Shown piece after piece: positions 38,131-47,780 of a stretch of DNA of 54,723 bases. Source of the stretch: Lentisphaeria bacterium (GTDB lineage: Bacteria > Verrucomicrobiota > Lentisphaeria > Victivallales > Victivallaceae); the NCBI GenBank assembly GCA_017462015.1, contig JAFTRX010000046.1:1-54723 (forward strand), written 5' to 3'. The notes under the pieces were generated by a model. The model had not been told where the DNA came from, searched no databases, and saw only the letters and a list, made by a program, of their open reading frames with translations. Position numbers and translations under genes: made by a program. Every line of letters begins with the position of its first letter. Within the stretch, counting starts at the first letter, position 1.

Positions 38131-39232
38131 CCGGGAAGTTTGTATCGGATGTAATTTGATTTCCGGGATCGGCTCGGTGCGGTTCGGTAAACTGTGTGAA
38201 GCGGTGGATCGTCCATCGCAGATACCGGAGTTGTCCCGTGCTGATTTGCTGAACATCCCCGGAATGGGAAATGTCATTGCAGAAAAAATTATAAGTTTTG
38301 ACTGGGATGCCGAGGTCTCCCGGGAGTTGGCGATAGCAGAAAAGGGTGGAGTACGCATATACACCCGGTTCGATGAAAATTATCCGGAGATATTGCGTCA
38401 CATCTATGATCCGCCGCTGTGCCTTTATGTCCGGGGAGAGCTGCCGGAATTTCCGGAAAAGGCCGTTGCCATTGTCGGTTCGCGGCGGATGTCGCGTTAT
38501 GGCGAAGAGATGACTGCGATGATCGCCCGGGAAGCGGCGGTTGCCGGATTTACCGTTGTTTCCGGATTGGCGCTGGGAGTTGACGGAGTTGCCCACCGGG
38601 CGGCAGTTGCCAATGGCGGAATCACGGTCGGTGTCATTGGCGGCGGCTTGCTGCATGTTCATCCCAAAGAAAATATCGAGTTGGCACGGCAGATGGTGGA
38701 ACACGGTGGTGCTGTTATCAGTGAATTTCCCTTCGGGCAGCCGGTCGCGCGTCAGAATTTTCCCCGCCGGAACCGTATCGTTGCCGGGTTATGCCGGGGG
38801 ACGATCGTTATTGAAGCGGGAGTTGAAAGCGGAGCGCTTATCACGGCGCGGCTGGCGCTGGAGAGCGGACGGGATGTCTTTGCCGTTCCGGGCAGAGTGG
38901 ATAATCCGCAGGCAAAAGGATGCCATAAGTTGATAAAAGAGGGTGCCATGCTGATCGAAAGTTTCGACGATGTGATGAATGCGTGGAACTGCGGCATGCT
39001 GCCCGGATTTGATATTCCTGAGCGCAGCGAAAACAGTGACCCCTTCGGCGATTTGAGTGCCGATGAAGCGGCGGTCTGCCGTTTGTTGAAAAACGGCGAA
39101 GCGGGATTTGATGATATTTGTGCCGCATTGCAGATGGATGTGGGAAAATTGACCTCTTTGCTGACCAAATTGGAACTCAAATTGCTCATCACGCAAGATG
39201 GAAATAAATTATACCGGTTGAAAAAATATTGA
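38123..39232 (+). CDS. dprA: DNA processing protein DprA
   Basis: Binds incoming single-stranded DNA and loads RecA during transformation; 369 residues. Rossmann-like fold with AIVGSRRMSRYG, TVVSGLALGVDGVAHRAA, GVIGGGLLHVHPKENIELA and FPRRNRIVAGLCRGTIVIEA. A N-terminal helix-hairpin-helix-like part (LLNIPGMGNVIAEKI) and a C-terminal winged helix (about 315-369) are present. Start 38123 has AGGGG 8 bp upstream and overlaps the aroB end. Confidence 0.96.
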   Translation: MTDREVCIGCNLISGIGSVRFGKLCEAVDRPSQIPELSRADLLNIPGMGNVIAEKIISFDWDAEVSRELAIAEKGGVRIYTRFDENYPEILRHIYDPPLCLYVRGELPEFPEKAVAIVGSRRMSRYGEEMTAMIAREAAVAGFTVVSGLALGVDGVAHRAAVANGGITVGVIGGGLLHVHPKENIELARQMVEHGGAVISEFPFGQPVARQNFPRRNRIVAGLCRGTIVIEAGVESGALITARLALESGRDVFAVPGRVDNPQAKGCHKLIKEGAMLIESFDDVMNAWNCGMLPGFDIPERSENSDPFGDLSADEAAVCRLLKNGEAGFDDICAALQMDVGKLTSLLTKLELKLLITQDGNKLYRLKKY

Positions 39233-39264
39233 TAAACCATTTTTTTTTAAGAAAGGAATGTATT

Positions 39265-40404
39265 ATGAATTGGAGTTTTATGTTGGCTGATGCGGCGGCA
39301 TGTGCCGAGCGCGGTAATGAGTTGAGTTTTACGGCGTTGTGGTGCCGGATCGTCGCTTGGGTGGTGAAAAATCAGGAAGGGTTGCTGATGCTGTTGGTGT
39401 GCGCGGTCGCGGCGATACCGGTTTCGATCATAATTTCCTGGATTTTGCGCGGTTCGATAAATGCAATGCTGACGCGGAGCCACAGAGAGGAGAAGAAAAT
39501 CTCGTCTACGATCAACAAGCCGGTGCTTATCGCCGGAATATTGACCGGTGTCCGCATCGGCTTGAACAGTGTGGATATTTCTGAAGAGGCGATGGATATT
39601 TTTTCCAATGTCTACTTCCTGATCATAGTACTGGTGATCGCGTGGGCACTGCTGCGGATATTGAAGGCGGTCCGCTATCTGCTGCAGGAGGTTGCGGCTA
39701 AAACTGAAAATGTTTACGATGATCTGCTGGTAAGTTTGGTTTATCCGGTGTTGAAGTGCGTTATCTGGGTGGTGGCAGTATTGTTCATCGCCGAGAATAC
39801 TTTTAATTTTCAGGTGACTACGCTCCTTGCCGGTGCCGGTGTGGCGGCGATGGCGATCGCTTTTGCCGCGCAGAACACCATTGCCAATATCTTTGGCGCG
39901 CTGGCGTTGATTTCCGATCGCCCCTTTACCATTGGAGATATGATTTCATTCAACGGCAAGCGCGGCTCAGTGGTTGCCATCGGTTTGCGCAGTACCACGC
40001 TCCGGACACTGGATGGAACTGTGTGGAGCGTTCCAAATAAAGAGGTCGCTGAAGCGGGTATCGAAAATATCTCCAGACGCCCCAATATCAAATGGGCGTT
40101 CAATATCGATCTGGTGTATGAAACAACTCCGGAACAGATCAGCCGCGCCAAGGAGATCGTGCAAGAGGTGCTGCTGGCATCACCCTTGACCGACCCGGAA
40201 AAAAATGCTCCGGCAGTGTGGTTTTCTGAATTTGCAGAATCGTCTTTGCGCCTTTCGGCTGTCAACTGGTTCCAGACGACCAACTGGGGTGAATTTTGTC
40301 AGCAGCGGGAGAATATTCAGCTTGAGATACTCCGTCGTCTGACAGAAGAAAATCTGGAACTGGCGTTCAAGACGCAGACGGTCCATCTGGTTCAGGATAA
40401 TTGA
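39265..40404 (+). CDS. Small-conductance mechanosensitive ion channel (MscS family)
   Basis: Inner-membrane channel that opens under osmotic downshift; 379 residues. Four predicted N-terminal membrane segments (about 45-68, 85-100, 115-135, 160-180), the pore helix GAGVAAMAIAFAAQNTIANIFGALALI, the following IGDMISFNGKRGSVVAIGLRSTTLRTLDGTVWSVPNKE of the beta domain, and a cytoplasmic alpha/beta end. Start 39265 has AAAGGAA about 7 bp upstream. Last gene of the operon beginning at 35598. Confidence 0.95.
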   Translation: MNWSFMLADAAACAERGNELSFTALWCRIVAWVVKNQEGLLMLLVCAVAAIPVSIIISWILRGSINAMLTRSHREEKKISSTINKPVLIAGILTGVRIGLNSVDISEEAMDIFSNVYFLIIVLVIAWALLRILKAVRYLLQEVAAKTENVYDDLLVSLVYPVLKCVIWVVAVLFIAENTFNFQVTTLLAGAGVAAMAIAFAAQNTIANIFGALALISDRPFTIGDMISFNGKRGSVVAIGLRSTTLRTLDGTVWSVPNKEVAEAGIENISRRPNIKWAFNIDLVYETTPEQISRAKEIVQEVLLASPLTDPEKNAPAVWFSEFAESSLRLSAVNWFQTTNWGEFCQQRENIQLEILRRLTEENLELAFKTQTVHLVQDN

Positions 40405-40439
40405 AGCGCGTGGAATTCTGCAAGATTTTGTAAAAACAG

Positions 40440-40469
40440 TTGGCAATAACAAAATTGCCGTGTTATATT
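40440..40469 (+). promoter_or_regulatory. Promoter of the proB-led transcription unit
   Basis: TTGGCA (40440-40445), 18-bp spacer, TATATT (40464-40469) preceded by TGT. GGCAAT/ATTGCC (40442-40447 with 40454-40459) forms an inverted repeat inside the promoter and could be an operator. Confidence 0.55.
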
Positions 40470-40518
40470 ATGAAGTTGGACTGATAATACTTTGAGAAAA
40501 TAGAGAAAATATCGTGTT

Positions 40519-41652
40519 ATGGAGAGTGATTGCAATATAAAACACCGCCGCGAAGCGATGGCGCAGGCGAAGCAGATCATCGTCAAAGCCGGAACGCGGC
40601 TGCTTATCGACCGGCAATCCATTGCCCGTCTGGTCGATGGTATCGCCATGCTGAGAAAGCAGGGATACCGGGTCTTGCTGGTGACCAGCGGCGCTGTCGG
40701 TATGGGAATGGAACTTGCCGGATTGTCCAAACGTCCGGGGGAACTGGCGCAGAAGCAGGCGCTTGCAGCGATGGGACAGACCCGGTTGATGAGCATATAT
40801 TCTGAGGAGGCGGCACGGCACGGTTTCAATGTGGCACAGCTGCTGCTTACCGCATCCGACTTGCGCAATCGCGGCCGTTATCTCAACGTGATGAATTGCA
40901 TCAATGCGTTGTGGGAGCGTGATGTGCTGCCTATCGTCAACGAAAACGACTCAGTTTCCGTTGCGGAACTCAAATTCGGTGACAACGATACTCTTGCCGG
41001 AATGTTGACCAGTCTCACCGGCGCGCAAATGACTGTTTTGCTGACCACCGTGGACGGTTTGCGCGGCAGAAACAGTGATGGCACCCTCGGTGAGCGTATC
41101 CCGGTGGTCAGCCGTATCACAGACAAAATCCGCAGCCTCGCCGGAGGAACAGATGATTCCGACCTTTCCACCGGCGGTATGGCATCCAAGATCCGGGCGG
41201 CAGGACTTTCCACTGCATCCGGCGCGTGGCTCTGGATCGCAGACGGCAGAATCGACAACATTATGGAGCAGATCATCGACGGACAGGATACCGGAACACT
41301 CTTTCTGCCTGAAGCGCACAAGGTTCCGAACCGGAAACGCTGGTTCGGATTTTTCAGCAAGATCTCCGGTACGGTGATCGTTGACAGTGGTGCGCAGGAT
41401 GCCGTTACGATCAAAGGAAGCAGCTTGCTCCCTTCCGGCGTGGTTGATGTTGAAGGCGATTTCAAGCGGGGCGATACTGTGGATATCTGTGACCTCTCCG
41501 GCAGACCGTTTGCCCGGGGGCTGGTCAATTTTGACAGTGAAAGCTGCCGTAAAATCATGGGAAAACACACTGATGAATTTGCTTCCGTACTGGGTACTTC
41601 AGCGGAAGCGGAACTTATTCACCGGGACAACCTTATTTTGCTTGAACGATGA
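40519..41652 (+). CDS. proB: Glutamate 5-kinase
   Basis: First step of proline synthesis, phosphorylating glutamate; 377 residues. Amino-acid kinase domain with IIVKAGTRLL, VTSGAVGMGMELAGL, PIVNENDSVSVAELKFGDNDTLAGM and STGGMASKIRAAGLST, followed by a C-terminal PUA domain (about 278-370) that carries feedback control in long forms. proA is not adjacent. The Shine-Dalgarno is weak. It overlaps miaB by 4 bp. Confidence 0.96.
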   Translation: MESDCNIKHRREAMAQAKQIIVKAGTRLLIDRQSIARLVDGIAMLRKQGYRVLLVTSGAVGMGMELAGLSKRPGELAQKQALAAMGQTRLMSIYSEEAARHGFNVAQLLLTASDLRNRGRYLNVMNCINALWERDVLPIVNENDSVSVAELKFGDNDTLAGMLTSLTGAQMTVLLTTVDGLRGRNSDGTLGERIPVVSRITDKIRSLAGGTDDSDLSTGGMASKIRAAGLSTASGAWLWIADGRIDNIMEQIIDGQDTGTLFLPEAHKVPNRKRWFGFFSKISGTVIVDSGAQDAVTIKGSSLLPSGVVDVEGDFKRGDTVDICDLSGRPFARGLVNFDSESCRKIMGKHTDEFASVLGTSAEAELIHRDNLILLER

Positions 41653-42986
41653 AAATATTTATCAAGACCTACGGATGCCAGATGAACGAGCGCGATTCCG
41701 AAGCGCTCGGAGCGTTGTTTTCTGCGCAGGGGGATGAATTGGTCAGTGATGAAAAAAGTGCGGATGTACTTTTGTTCAACACCTGCAGTGTCCGGGATGC
41801 CGCTGAACGCAAAGCCAAAGGCAAAATCGGTTTCATGCGCAAGCTGAAAAAAGAGAAGCCGCATCTTATCATCGGCGTGCTGGGGTGTATGGCGCAACGC
41901 CTCGGAGATGAACTGCTGGCGGAGCTGCCGCATCTGGACTTTGTCCTCGGTACCGGGCAGATCCACAAAGCACCGGAGGTCGTGGCACAGCTCCGGGCGG
42001 AACGTTCCCGGCTGGCGCTGACCGAACCCTTCCCGGAGGAGGTGGAGATGCTGGGGGCGCACGGTGAGAGTTCTTGGAGCGGACAGATCGCCATCACCCG
42101 CGGATGCAACCGTTTCTGCAGTTATTGTATCGTCCCCTATGTGCGGGGACGGGAGGTCAGCCGGTCGCAGGAATCGATATTACTTGAAGCGCAGAGCATG
42201 GTCGATAACGGCGTGCGGGAGATATTGCTTCTCGGACAGAATGTCGCCGCATACGGTTTGAATGGCGATATCCGACCGCCTGCCGACGATCATTCGCCGT
42301 TTGCAGAGCTGTTGGAAAAACTCAATGAAATTCCCGGCTTGCTGCGGATACGGTATACGTCGCCTTATGTCAGTTATTTCAACAAGCGTTTGATCGATGC
42401 GTTGAGCAGTTGTTCCAAAGTTTGTCACAATATCCATCTGCCGCTGCAAAGCGGTTCCAATACCATTTTGAAAGCGATGAACCGGCAGTATACTGCGGAA
42501 AGTTATCTGGAAAAAGTGGCACAGCTCCGGGCTGCGATGCCGGATCTCACTTTTTCCACCGATGTCATTGTCGGATTCCCCGGAGAGACGGAAGAGGATT
42601 TTCTGCGCACACGGGCGTTGATGAACGAAGTCGGCTTCGAGCAGGCGTTCATCTTCAAATATTCCCCGCGCCCCGGTGCTAAATCGGCGGAGTTGGAGGA
42701 TTCGATTCCCGAAGAGGTCAAACTTGAACGGAACAATATCCTGCTTGATGATTTGAAAGCACGCATAAGCGCCAAACTTGAAACGCTGAAAGGTTCAGTG
42801 GTCGAAGTGTTGGTCGAGGGTGTCAGCAACCGGAATGCCGCCCGGTGGACCGGACGGACCGGAACAAATTTTGTGGTTCATTTTGAACCGGATGAAAATT
42901 GTACCCCCGGTACTTTGCGGAAAGTTGAAGTCAGCCGCAGCGGCGGCGTGTCACTTTTCGGCAGATTGCTGCCGGAAGATAAATGA
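41649..42986 (+). CDS. miaB: tRNA-2-methylthio-N6-dimethylallyladenosine synthase
   Basis: Radical SAM methylthiotransferase that modifies A37 of tRNAs; 445 residues. The N-terminal UPF0004 domain carries Cys10, Cys46 and Cys80 for one 4Fe-4S cluster, the radical SAM domain has CNRFCSYC with Cys153/157/160, and a TRAM domain ends the protein (about 375-440). TYGCQMNERDSE and IPLQSGS-like HLPLQSGSNTILKAMNR are MiaB signatures. The start codon overlaps the proB stop (ATGA). Confidence 0.97.
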   Translation: MKIFIKTYGCQMNERDSEALGALFSAQGDELVSDEKSADVLLFNTCSVRDAAERKAKGKIGFMRKLKKEKPHLIIGVLGCMAQRLGDELLAELPHLDFVLGTGQIHKAPEVVAQLRAERSRLALTEPFPEEVEMLGAHGESSWSGQIAITRGCNRFCSYCIVPYVRGREVSRSQESILLEAQSMVDNGVREILLLGQNVAAYGLNGDIRPPADDHSPFAELLEKLNEIPGLLRIRYTSPYVSYFNKRLIDALSSCSKVCHNIHLPLQSGSNTILKAMNRQYTAESYLEKVAQLRAAMPDLTFSTDVIVGFPGETEEDFLRTRALMNEVGFEQAFIFKYSPRPGAKSAELEDSIPEEVKLERNNILLDDLKARISAKLETLKGSVVEVLVEGVSNRNAARWTGRTGTNFVVHFEPDENCTPGTLRKVEVSRSGGVSLFGRLLPEDK

Positions 42987-43003
42987 TATGAATGGAGGAT
43001 GGT

Positions 43004-43816
43004 ATGGCGATAAATGAGCTGTCGTTGAGTACAGCAGTGTTCGGTCCGGAACGCGGTCCCGGTGCGATGTTGGGTGATTATATCGGAATGGCGCTTGATG
43101 CCGGCTTTTCCATGGTTGAACTTTCCCGCCGCCAGCCGGAGGGAAAAGATACCGGACTTGAAGATCTGCGTCGTTCCGGAATGAAGGTGTGGTCGGTTCA
43201 CGGTATCATGGGCATGGGAGCGATATCTCCGGATAAAGCGGAACGGGACAAGGCCGTGGAACTTGCTTACCGTCATGCTGCCGGATATGCGGAATTTGCC
43301 CCGTGCCCGCTGGTGGAACACTACCTTGACCGGGATAAGGACCCGAAAATTGCTGAATATTTCCGTTACAGCGTGGAGAAACTTTATGAAAAAGTTTCCG
43401 CATTGGGATATATTCTGACCATTGAGACTGCGCCGTACAAGCCCAAGATGTACAACCGTCATCCGGACAGCCGGGAAATTGCCGCCTTTGTCCGTTCCTT
43501 CGGAAAAGATGATTTGCAGATGACCGTCGATGTAAACCACTCCAACTTGTTTGAAAATCTGGTTGCAACGGCAGACAATACCCGCGGTTTGGTTAAAAAT
43601 GTTCACTTTTCCAACAATTATGGAACCTGGGAGGATCATTTGCCGCCGGATACCGGAGTTATTGATTTGAAGCAGGCGTTTGAAGCGTTGCGGAAGAACG
43701 GTTATACCGGCCCCTGTAATCTGGAGTTCAGTTTCCCCGGAGAAAAGCGGGTTCCGGAAATCGCTCAACTCATTGAAGTTCGTAAATATATGGAGAAATT
43801 GCTGTGGAACCGTTGA
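43004..43816 (+). CDS. Xylose isomerase-like TIM-barrel epimerase/isomerase
   Basis: Protein of 270 residues of the sugar phosphate isomerase/epimerase (AP endonuclease 2 fold) group. Barrel strands with GFSMVELSRRQPE, VWSVHGIMGMG, LTIETAPYKPKMYNRH, MTVDVNHSN and VKNVHFSNNYGTWEDHLPPDTGVIDL carry the Glu, Asp and His metal ligands expected of the fold. The start at 43004 has GGAGG 5 bp upstream; an ATG 12 bp earlier overlaps that site. No signal peptide. Substrate unknown. Confidence 0.85.
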   Translation: MAINELSLSTAVFGPERGPGAMLGDYIGMALDAGFSMVELSRRQPEGKDTGLEDLRRSGMKVWSVHGIMGMGAISPDKAERDKAVELAYRHAAGYAEFAPCPLVEHYLDRDKDPKIAEYFRYSVEKLYEKVSALGYILTIETAPYKPKMYNRHPDSREIAAFVRSFGKDDLQMTVDVNHSNLFENLVATADNTRGLVKNVHFSNNYGTWEDHLPPDTGVIDLKQAFEALRKNGYTGPCNLEFSFPGEKRVPEIAQLIEVRKYMEKLLWNR

Positions 43817-43870
43817 GGTTCTGCAGCATTATTTTTTGTCTGGAACAGTTTAAAACGGAAGGGAGTTTGC

Positions 43871-44413
43871 ATGGAGAGCAGCAGACAACTTTTCAGCGCC
43901 GGTGATATCGATGCCGGCGTGAAGGAGATCGCGCAGAAGATCGCTGCCCGTTTCGCCGGAAAGGATGCCGATTTTGCACTGGTCGGTATTCAGCAGATGG
44001 GCGTGGTGCTGGCGGAAAAGATATACAATGAGATGAAAAATCTGGGGTACTCCCCCGATTTCGGCAAGCTGGATATCACCATGTACCGGGATGATTTCGG
44101 TAAACGGGATATTCTGCCGATGATAAATGAAACAGCCATCCCTTTTGATGTCAATGATAAAGAGATCATTCTGGTCGATGATGTGCTGTCCAGCGGCCGT
44201 ACCATCCGCGCCGCGCTGGATGCGTTGACCGACTTCGGCCGTCCCGGTTTCATCCGGTTGGCGGTGCTGGTTGACCGTGGAGAACCGGAGTTCCCCATCC
44301 GGGCGGATTATGTCGGATTCAAGGTCACACTTCCGGCGGAACGCAAAGTGAAGGTGCATTTCATTGAAAACAACGGTTTTCAACCCGGTATTTACGATGT
44401 AAAGTGGCAATAA
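43871..44413 (+). CDS. pyrR: PyrR bifunctional protein (pyr regulator / uracil phosphoribosyltransferase)
   Basis: 180-residue PRTase-fold protein. The PRPP motif IILVDDVLSSGRTIRAALDAL is at about 99-119, MYRDDF at 71-76, and LVDRGEPEFPIRADYVGF is the PyrR signature. In known cases it binds pyr mRNA leaders and causes attenuation, and can make UMP from uracil. It heads pyrB-pyrC, but I see no antiterminator/terminator pair in the 54 bp before it or the 21 bp before pyrB. GGGAG lies 6 bp before the ATG. Confidence 0.95.
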   Translation: MESSRQLFSAGDIDAGVKEIAQKIAARFAGKDADFALVGIQQMGVVLAEKIYNEMKNLGYSPDFGKLDITMYRDDFGKRDILPMINETAIPFDVNDKEIILVDDVLSSGRTIRAALDALTDFGRPGFIRLAVLVDRGEPEFPIRADYVGFKVTLPAERKVKVHFIENNGFQPGIYDVKWQ

Positions 44414-44434
44414 ACTTTAACAGGATATAAAATT

Positions 44435-45358
44435 ATGCAGTGGACAAGAAAAGATTTGCTCAGTATCTATGACCTGAGCGCCGAAGAGATCACCTGCATC
44501 CTTGATACTGCTGAGAAGTTCAAGGAAGTTTCCGAGCGGCGGGTGAAAAAAGTTCCCGCACTGCGCGGAATGACCGTGGTCAACTTTTTCGTCGAACCCA
44601 GTACCCGGACCCGGGTCTCTTTTGAGCTTGCCGAACAGCGGTTGAGCGCTGATGTGGTCAACATGCAGGCGCAGGCGAGCAGTTTGCTCAAAGGGGAAAC
44701 GCTTCTGGATACCGTGAAGAATATTGAAGCACTTCAAGTGGATCTGGTCGTTATGCGCCACTCCGCGCCGGGAGCGCAGAACTTTATCGCCGATCATCTC
44801 AAGTGCGGCGTGGTCAATGCCGGTGACGGTGCGCATGAACACCCGACTCAGGCATTGCTGGATTTGTTCACCATCCGGGAAAAGAAGGGTTCATTCAAAG
44901 GTTTGAATGTCACCATTCTGGGAGACATCCTCCACAGCCGCGTGGCGCGGAGCAACATCTGGGGCTTGCTCAAACTGGGCGCCAACGTCACCCTCGCCGG
45001 GCCGTCAACGCTGGTTCCGCGCGAGTTTGAATCCATCGGATGCCGGGTTTGTCACCATCTGGACGAAGCGATAAAAGATGCCGATGTGGTGAATTTGCTG
45101 CGTATCCAGCATGAACGCCAGACGGTCGGCTTCTTCCCCAGTACCGGTGAATATGCCGCGTGGTTCGGTATCAAAGGTTCCACCATGGCTAAGATGAAAG
45201 ATGATGTGCTGATCATGCACCCCGGTCCCATCAACCGGGATGTCGAGTTGGCAAGTGAAGTCGCTGACGGCAGTAATTCGGTCATTTTGGAACAGGTGAC
45301 CAATGGGCTGGCAGTGCGTATGGCAGTGTTGTTCCTTATTGCCGGAGTGCGGAAATGA
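44435..45358 (+). CDS. pyrB: Aspartate carbamoyltransferase catalytic subunit
   Basis: Joins carbamoyl phosphate and aspartate in pyrimidine synthesis; 307 residues. Carbamoyl-phosphate site EPSTRTRVSFELAEQRL, HPTQALLDLFTI, the aspartate-binding MHPGPINRDVELASEVADG. No regulatory subunit pyrI is adjacent. AGGAT lies 9 bp upstream. Its end overlaps pyrC by 4 bp (ATGA). Confidence 0.98.
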   Translation: MQWTRKDLLSIYDLSAEEITCILDTAEKFKEVSERRVKKVPALRGMTVVNFFVEPSTRTRVSFELAEQRLSADVVNMQAQASSLLKGETLLDTVKNIEALQVDLVVMRHSAPGAQNFIADHLKCGVVNAGDGAHEHPTQALLDLFTIREKKGSFKGLNVTILGDILHSRVARSNIWGLLKLGANVTLAGPSTLVPREFESIGCRVCHHLDEAIKDADVVNLLRIQHERQTVGFFPSTGEYAAWFGIKGSTMAKMKDDVLIMHPGPINRDVELASEVADGSNSVILEQVTNGLAVRMAVLFLIAGVRK

Positions 45359-46623
45359 ATAATATGATTTTGAAGAATGCCCGGGTGGTCGACCCGGTTC
45401 GCAATATTGATTGTGTCGGCGATATCGGTATCGCTGACGGTATGATCGTGGAAGCTTCTGAAGTGAAAGATCCGCAGGTCGTGGATCTGAGCGGAAAAGT
45501 AGTTTCTCCCGGGTTCATCGACGTTCATGTACATCTGCGCCAGCCGGGAAATACGGCGGCGGAGACCGTTGCCACCGGAAGTATGGCGGCGGCGGCGGGC
45601 GGTTTTACCACAATCGTTGCCATGCCCAATACCTCTCCGGCGGCAGATACCGCCGGTTCCATTGAATTGCTCAAGCGCACCGCGCAGGAACAGGCGGTGG
45701 TGCATGTGCTGCCCTGCGGTAATATGACCAAAGGCGGCAAAGGCGAAGAGATGGCTGGTATCGGATCGCTCAAAGCTGCCGGTGTTGCCGCGTTGAGCGA
45801 TGACGGCAAATGTATTCAGGATCATGCGCTGATGCGTCATGTGGTCGAATATGCCAAGAGTTTCAATTTGCCCATTCTGGATCATTGTGAAGAAAAGACT
45901 CTCGCCGCCGGTGGTGTGATGCATGAGGGCAAGTGGTCGGTTTTGCTGGGAATGAACGGCATTTCCAGTGCCTCTGAAGAGTTGATGGTCGCGCGTAACA
46001 TCATCCTTGCGCGCCAGATCGACTGGAAGATCCACATGCAGCATATCAGTGCCGCTGAAAGTGTGGAACTTCTCCGGATCGCGCGCAAAAAAGGCATCAA
46101 AGTTACCGGTGAAGCCACTCCCCATCATATCACGCTTACCGATCAGTGCATCAAAAAGTTCGATACCAACTACAAGATGAACCCGCCGCTGCGCAGTGAA
46201 CGTGACCGGCTGGCGGTCATCGAAGGGCTCGCAGACGGCACGTTGACGGCGATCGCCACCGACCACGCTCCGCACACCGGAACGGCGAAGATGGTGGAAT
46301 TTGACCATGCTCCGTTCGGCATTATCGGATTGGAGACGGCATTGCCGCTTTCGTTCACTGAACTGGTGACCAAGGGTGTGTTGACGATTCCGCAGTTGAT
46401 AAGCAAATTCACCTCCGGACCGGCTGACATTCTGGGCATGGAAAATTATTCGCTTGCAGTCGGTCGCGTCGCTGACATCACGGTCATCGATCCCGAAGCA
46501 AAGTGGACTGTCGATAAGAATAAATTCTTCTCCAAGTCACGCAATACGCCGTTTGACGGCTTTAACGTACAAGGTCAGGTGGTCATGACCATCGTTGCAG
46601 GAAAAGTTGTATACTCCCGGTAA
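45355..46623 (+). CDS. pyrC: Dihydroorotase (type I)
   Basis: Metal-dependent ring closure of carbamoyl aspartate; 422 residues. DVHVHLRQPG carries the two His zinc ligands, and ATDHAPHT the catalytic Asp; PLRSERDRLAVIEGL and GRVADITVIDP are typical of the long type I enzymes that often pair with PyrB. Translationally coupled to pyrB. Confidence 0.97.
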   Translation: MNNMILKNARVVDPVRNIDCVGDIGIADGMIVEASEVKDPQVVDLSGKVVSPGFIDVHVHLRQPGNTAAETVATGSMAAAAGGFTTIVAMPNTSPAADTAGSIELLKRTAQEQAVVHVLPCGNMTKGGKGEEMAGIGSLKAAGVAALSDDGKCIQDHALMRHVVEYAKSFNLPILDHCEEKTLAAGGVMHEGKWSVLLGMNGISSASEELMVARNIILARQIDWKIHMQHISAAESVELLRIARKKGIKVTGEATPHHITLTDQCIKKFDTNYKMNPPLRSERDRLAVIEGLADGTLTAIATDHAPHTGTAKMVEFDHAPFGIIGLETALPLSFTELVTKGVLTIPQLISKFTSGPADILGMENYSLAVGRVADITVIDPEAKWTVDKNKFFSKSRNTPFDGFNVQGQVVMTIVAGKVVYSR

Positions 46624-46628
46624 GAAAA

Positions 46629-47780
46629 ATGGAAATCAAAGATATTGTAAATGAAATCATCGCGTTCCGCAAGGAGCTGCACCGCCATCCGGAAATCGCC
46701 GGTAAGGAGGTGTGGACCTGTGCGGAGATACGACGACGTTTGGCGGAGATCTCCGGAGTGGAGATTCTGCCGCCGTTTTTAGAGACTGACACGGTCGCGT
46801 TCATCCGGGGCAACGGCCCCGGAAAAAATGTCACACTGCGGGCGGACATTGATGCTTTGACCGTAACTGAAGAGACCGGGTGCGACTATGCGTCGGAAAT
46901 TCCCGGAATGATGCATGCCTGCGGTCACGATGTTCACGCATCGGTACTGCTGGGCGCAGCCAAACTCCTTGCCGCGCGCCGCCGGGAGTTTTCCGGCAGT
47001 GTCCGGCTGGTGTTCCAGCCGGGGGAAGAAAATCTTGCTATGGCGCGGCCGCTGATCGAAGCCGGCGCGTTGAGTGATCCCAAACCGGATTTTGTCGCGG
47101 CGTTCCACTGTTTCCCCGGAATGAAAGCAGGTGTTGCCGGTATCCGTGTCGGCGCGATGATGAGTTCATGTACCCACTTTGAGGTCACATTCAAAGGGCA
47201 GGGCGGTCATGGCAGCCGTCCCCATGCGGCGAAAAGTCCGTTGCTGGCTGCGTGTTCTGCCGTGATGGAACTGCAGACTGTCGTTTCCAACCGGATAAAT
47301 TCCCAGCGTGCCGGGGTGTTGAGCATTTGTGCCATCGAAGGTGGAAAGCTGGACAACATCATCCCGGAAACCACCCGGTTTATCGGTACTTTGCGGGCGT
47401 TGGATGATGAAACGGCGCGTGAACTGCGCGTTGCACTGGAAGAAATCTGTAATGCTGTGGCAGTGATGCACCGTGTGAAGTGCGAGGTTCATTTTGCTGA
47501 AAACGGTTATCCGGCAACAGTAAATCCTGCTTCCGGAGTGGAGTTGGCAAAAGCGGTGATGGCTGACTGCGGCATCGAATGTATCGATTTTCCGGAATCA
47601 TATATGGCATCGGAGGACTTTTCTTACTACCTCAATAATGCACCCGATGGTGTGTTTTTGATGCTGGGTGCCGGATGTGACCAGCCGCCGCTGCACAACT
47701 GCCGTTTCCTTGCGGATGAAAAAATGATCGCTCACGGTATGGCGCTGATGAGCGGTATTGCGCTGGCAGCACTGAAGTGA
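46629..47780 (+). CDS. M20 family metallopeptidase / amidohydrolase
   Basis: 383-residue enzyme of the IAA-amino acid hydrolase/N-acyl amino acid amidohydrolase group. RKELHRHPEIAGKE, metal ligands in MMHACGHDVHAS and FQPGEE, GGHGSRPHAAKSPLLAA (dimer-domain His), and a final His in the region QPPLHNCRFLADE. No signal peptide. It starts 5 bp after pyrC, so it is cotranscribed with the pyrimidine genes, but the family spans many substrates and a role in pyrimidine metabolism is not implied. Overlaps hemW by 4 bp. Confidence 0.93.
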   Translation: MEIKDIVNEIIAFRKELHRHPEIAGKEVWTCAEIRRRLAEISGVEILPPFLETDTVAFIRGNGPGKNVTLRADIDALTVTEETGCDYASEIPGMMHACGHDVHASVLLGAAKLLAARRREFSGSVRLVFQPGEENLAMARPLIEAGALSDPKPDFVAAFHCFPGMKAGVAGIRVGAMMSSCTHFEVTFKGQGGHGSRPHAAKSPLLAACSAVMELQTVVSNRINSQRAGVLSICAIEGGKLDNIIPETTRFIGTLRALDDETARELRVALEEICNAVAVMHRVKCEVHFAENGYPATVNPASGVELAKAVMADCGIECIDFPESYMASEDFSYYLNNAPDGVFLMLGAGCDQPPLHNCRFLADEKMIAHGMALMSGIALAALK

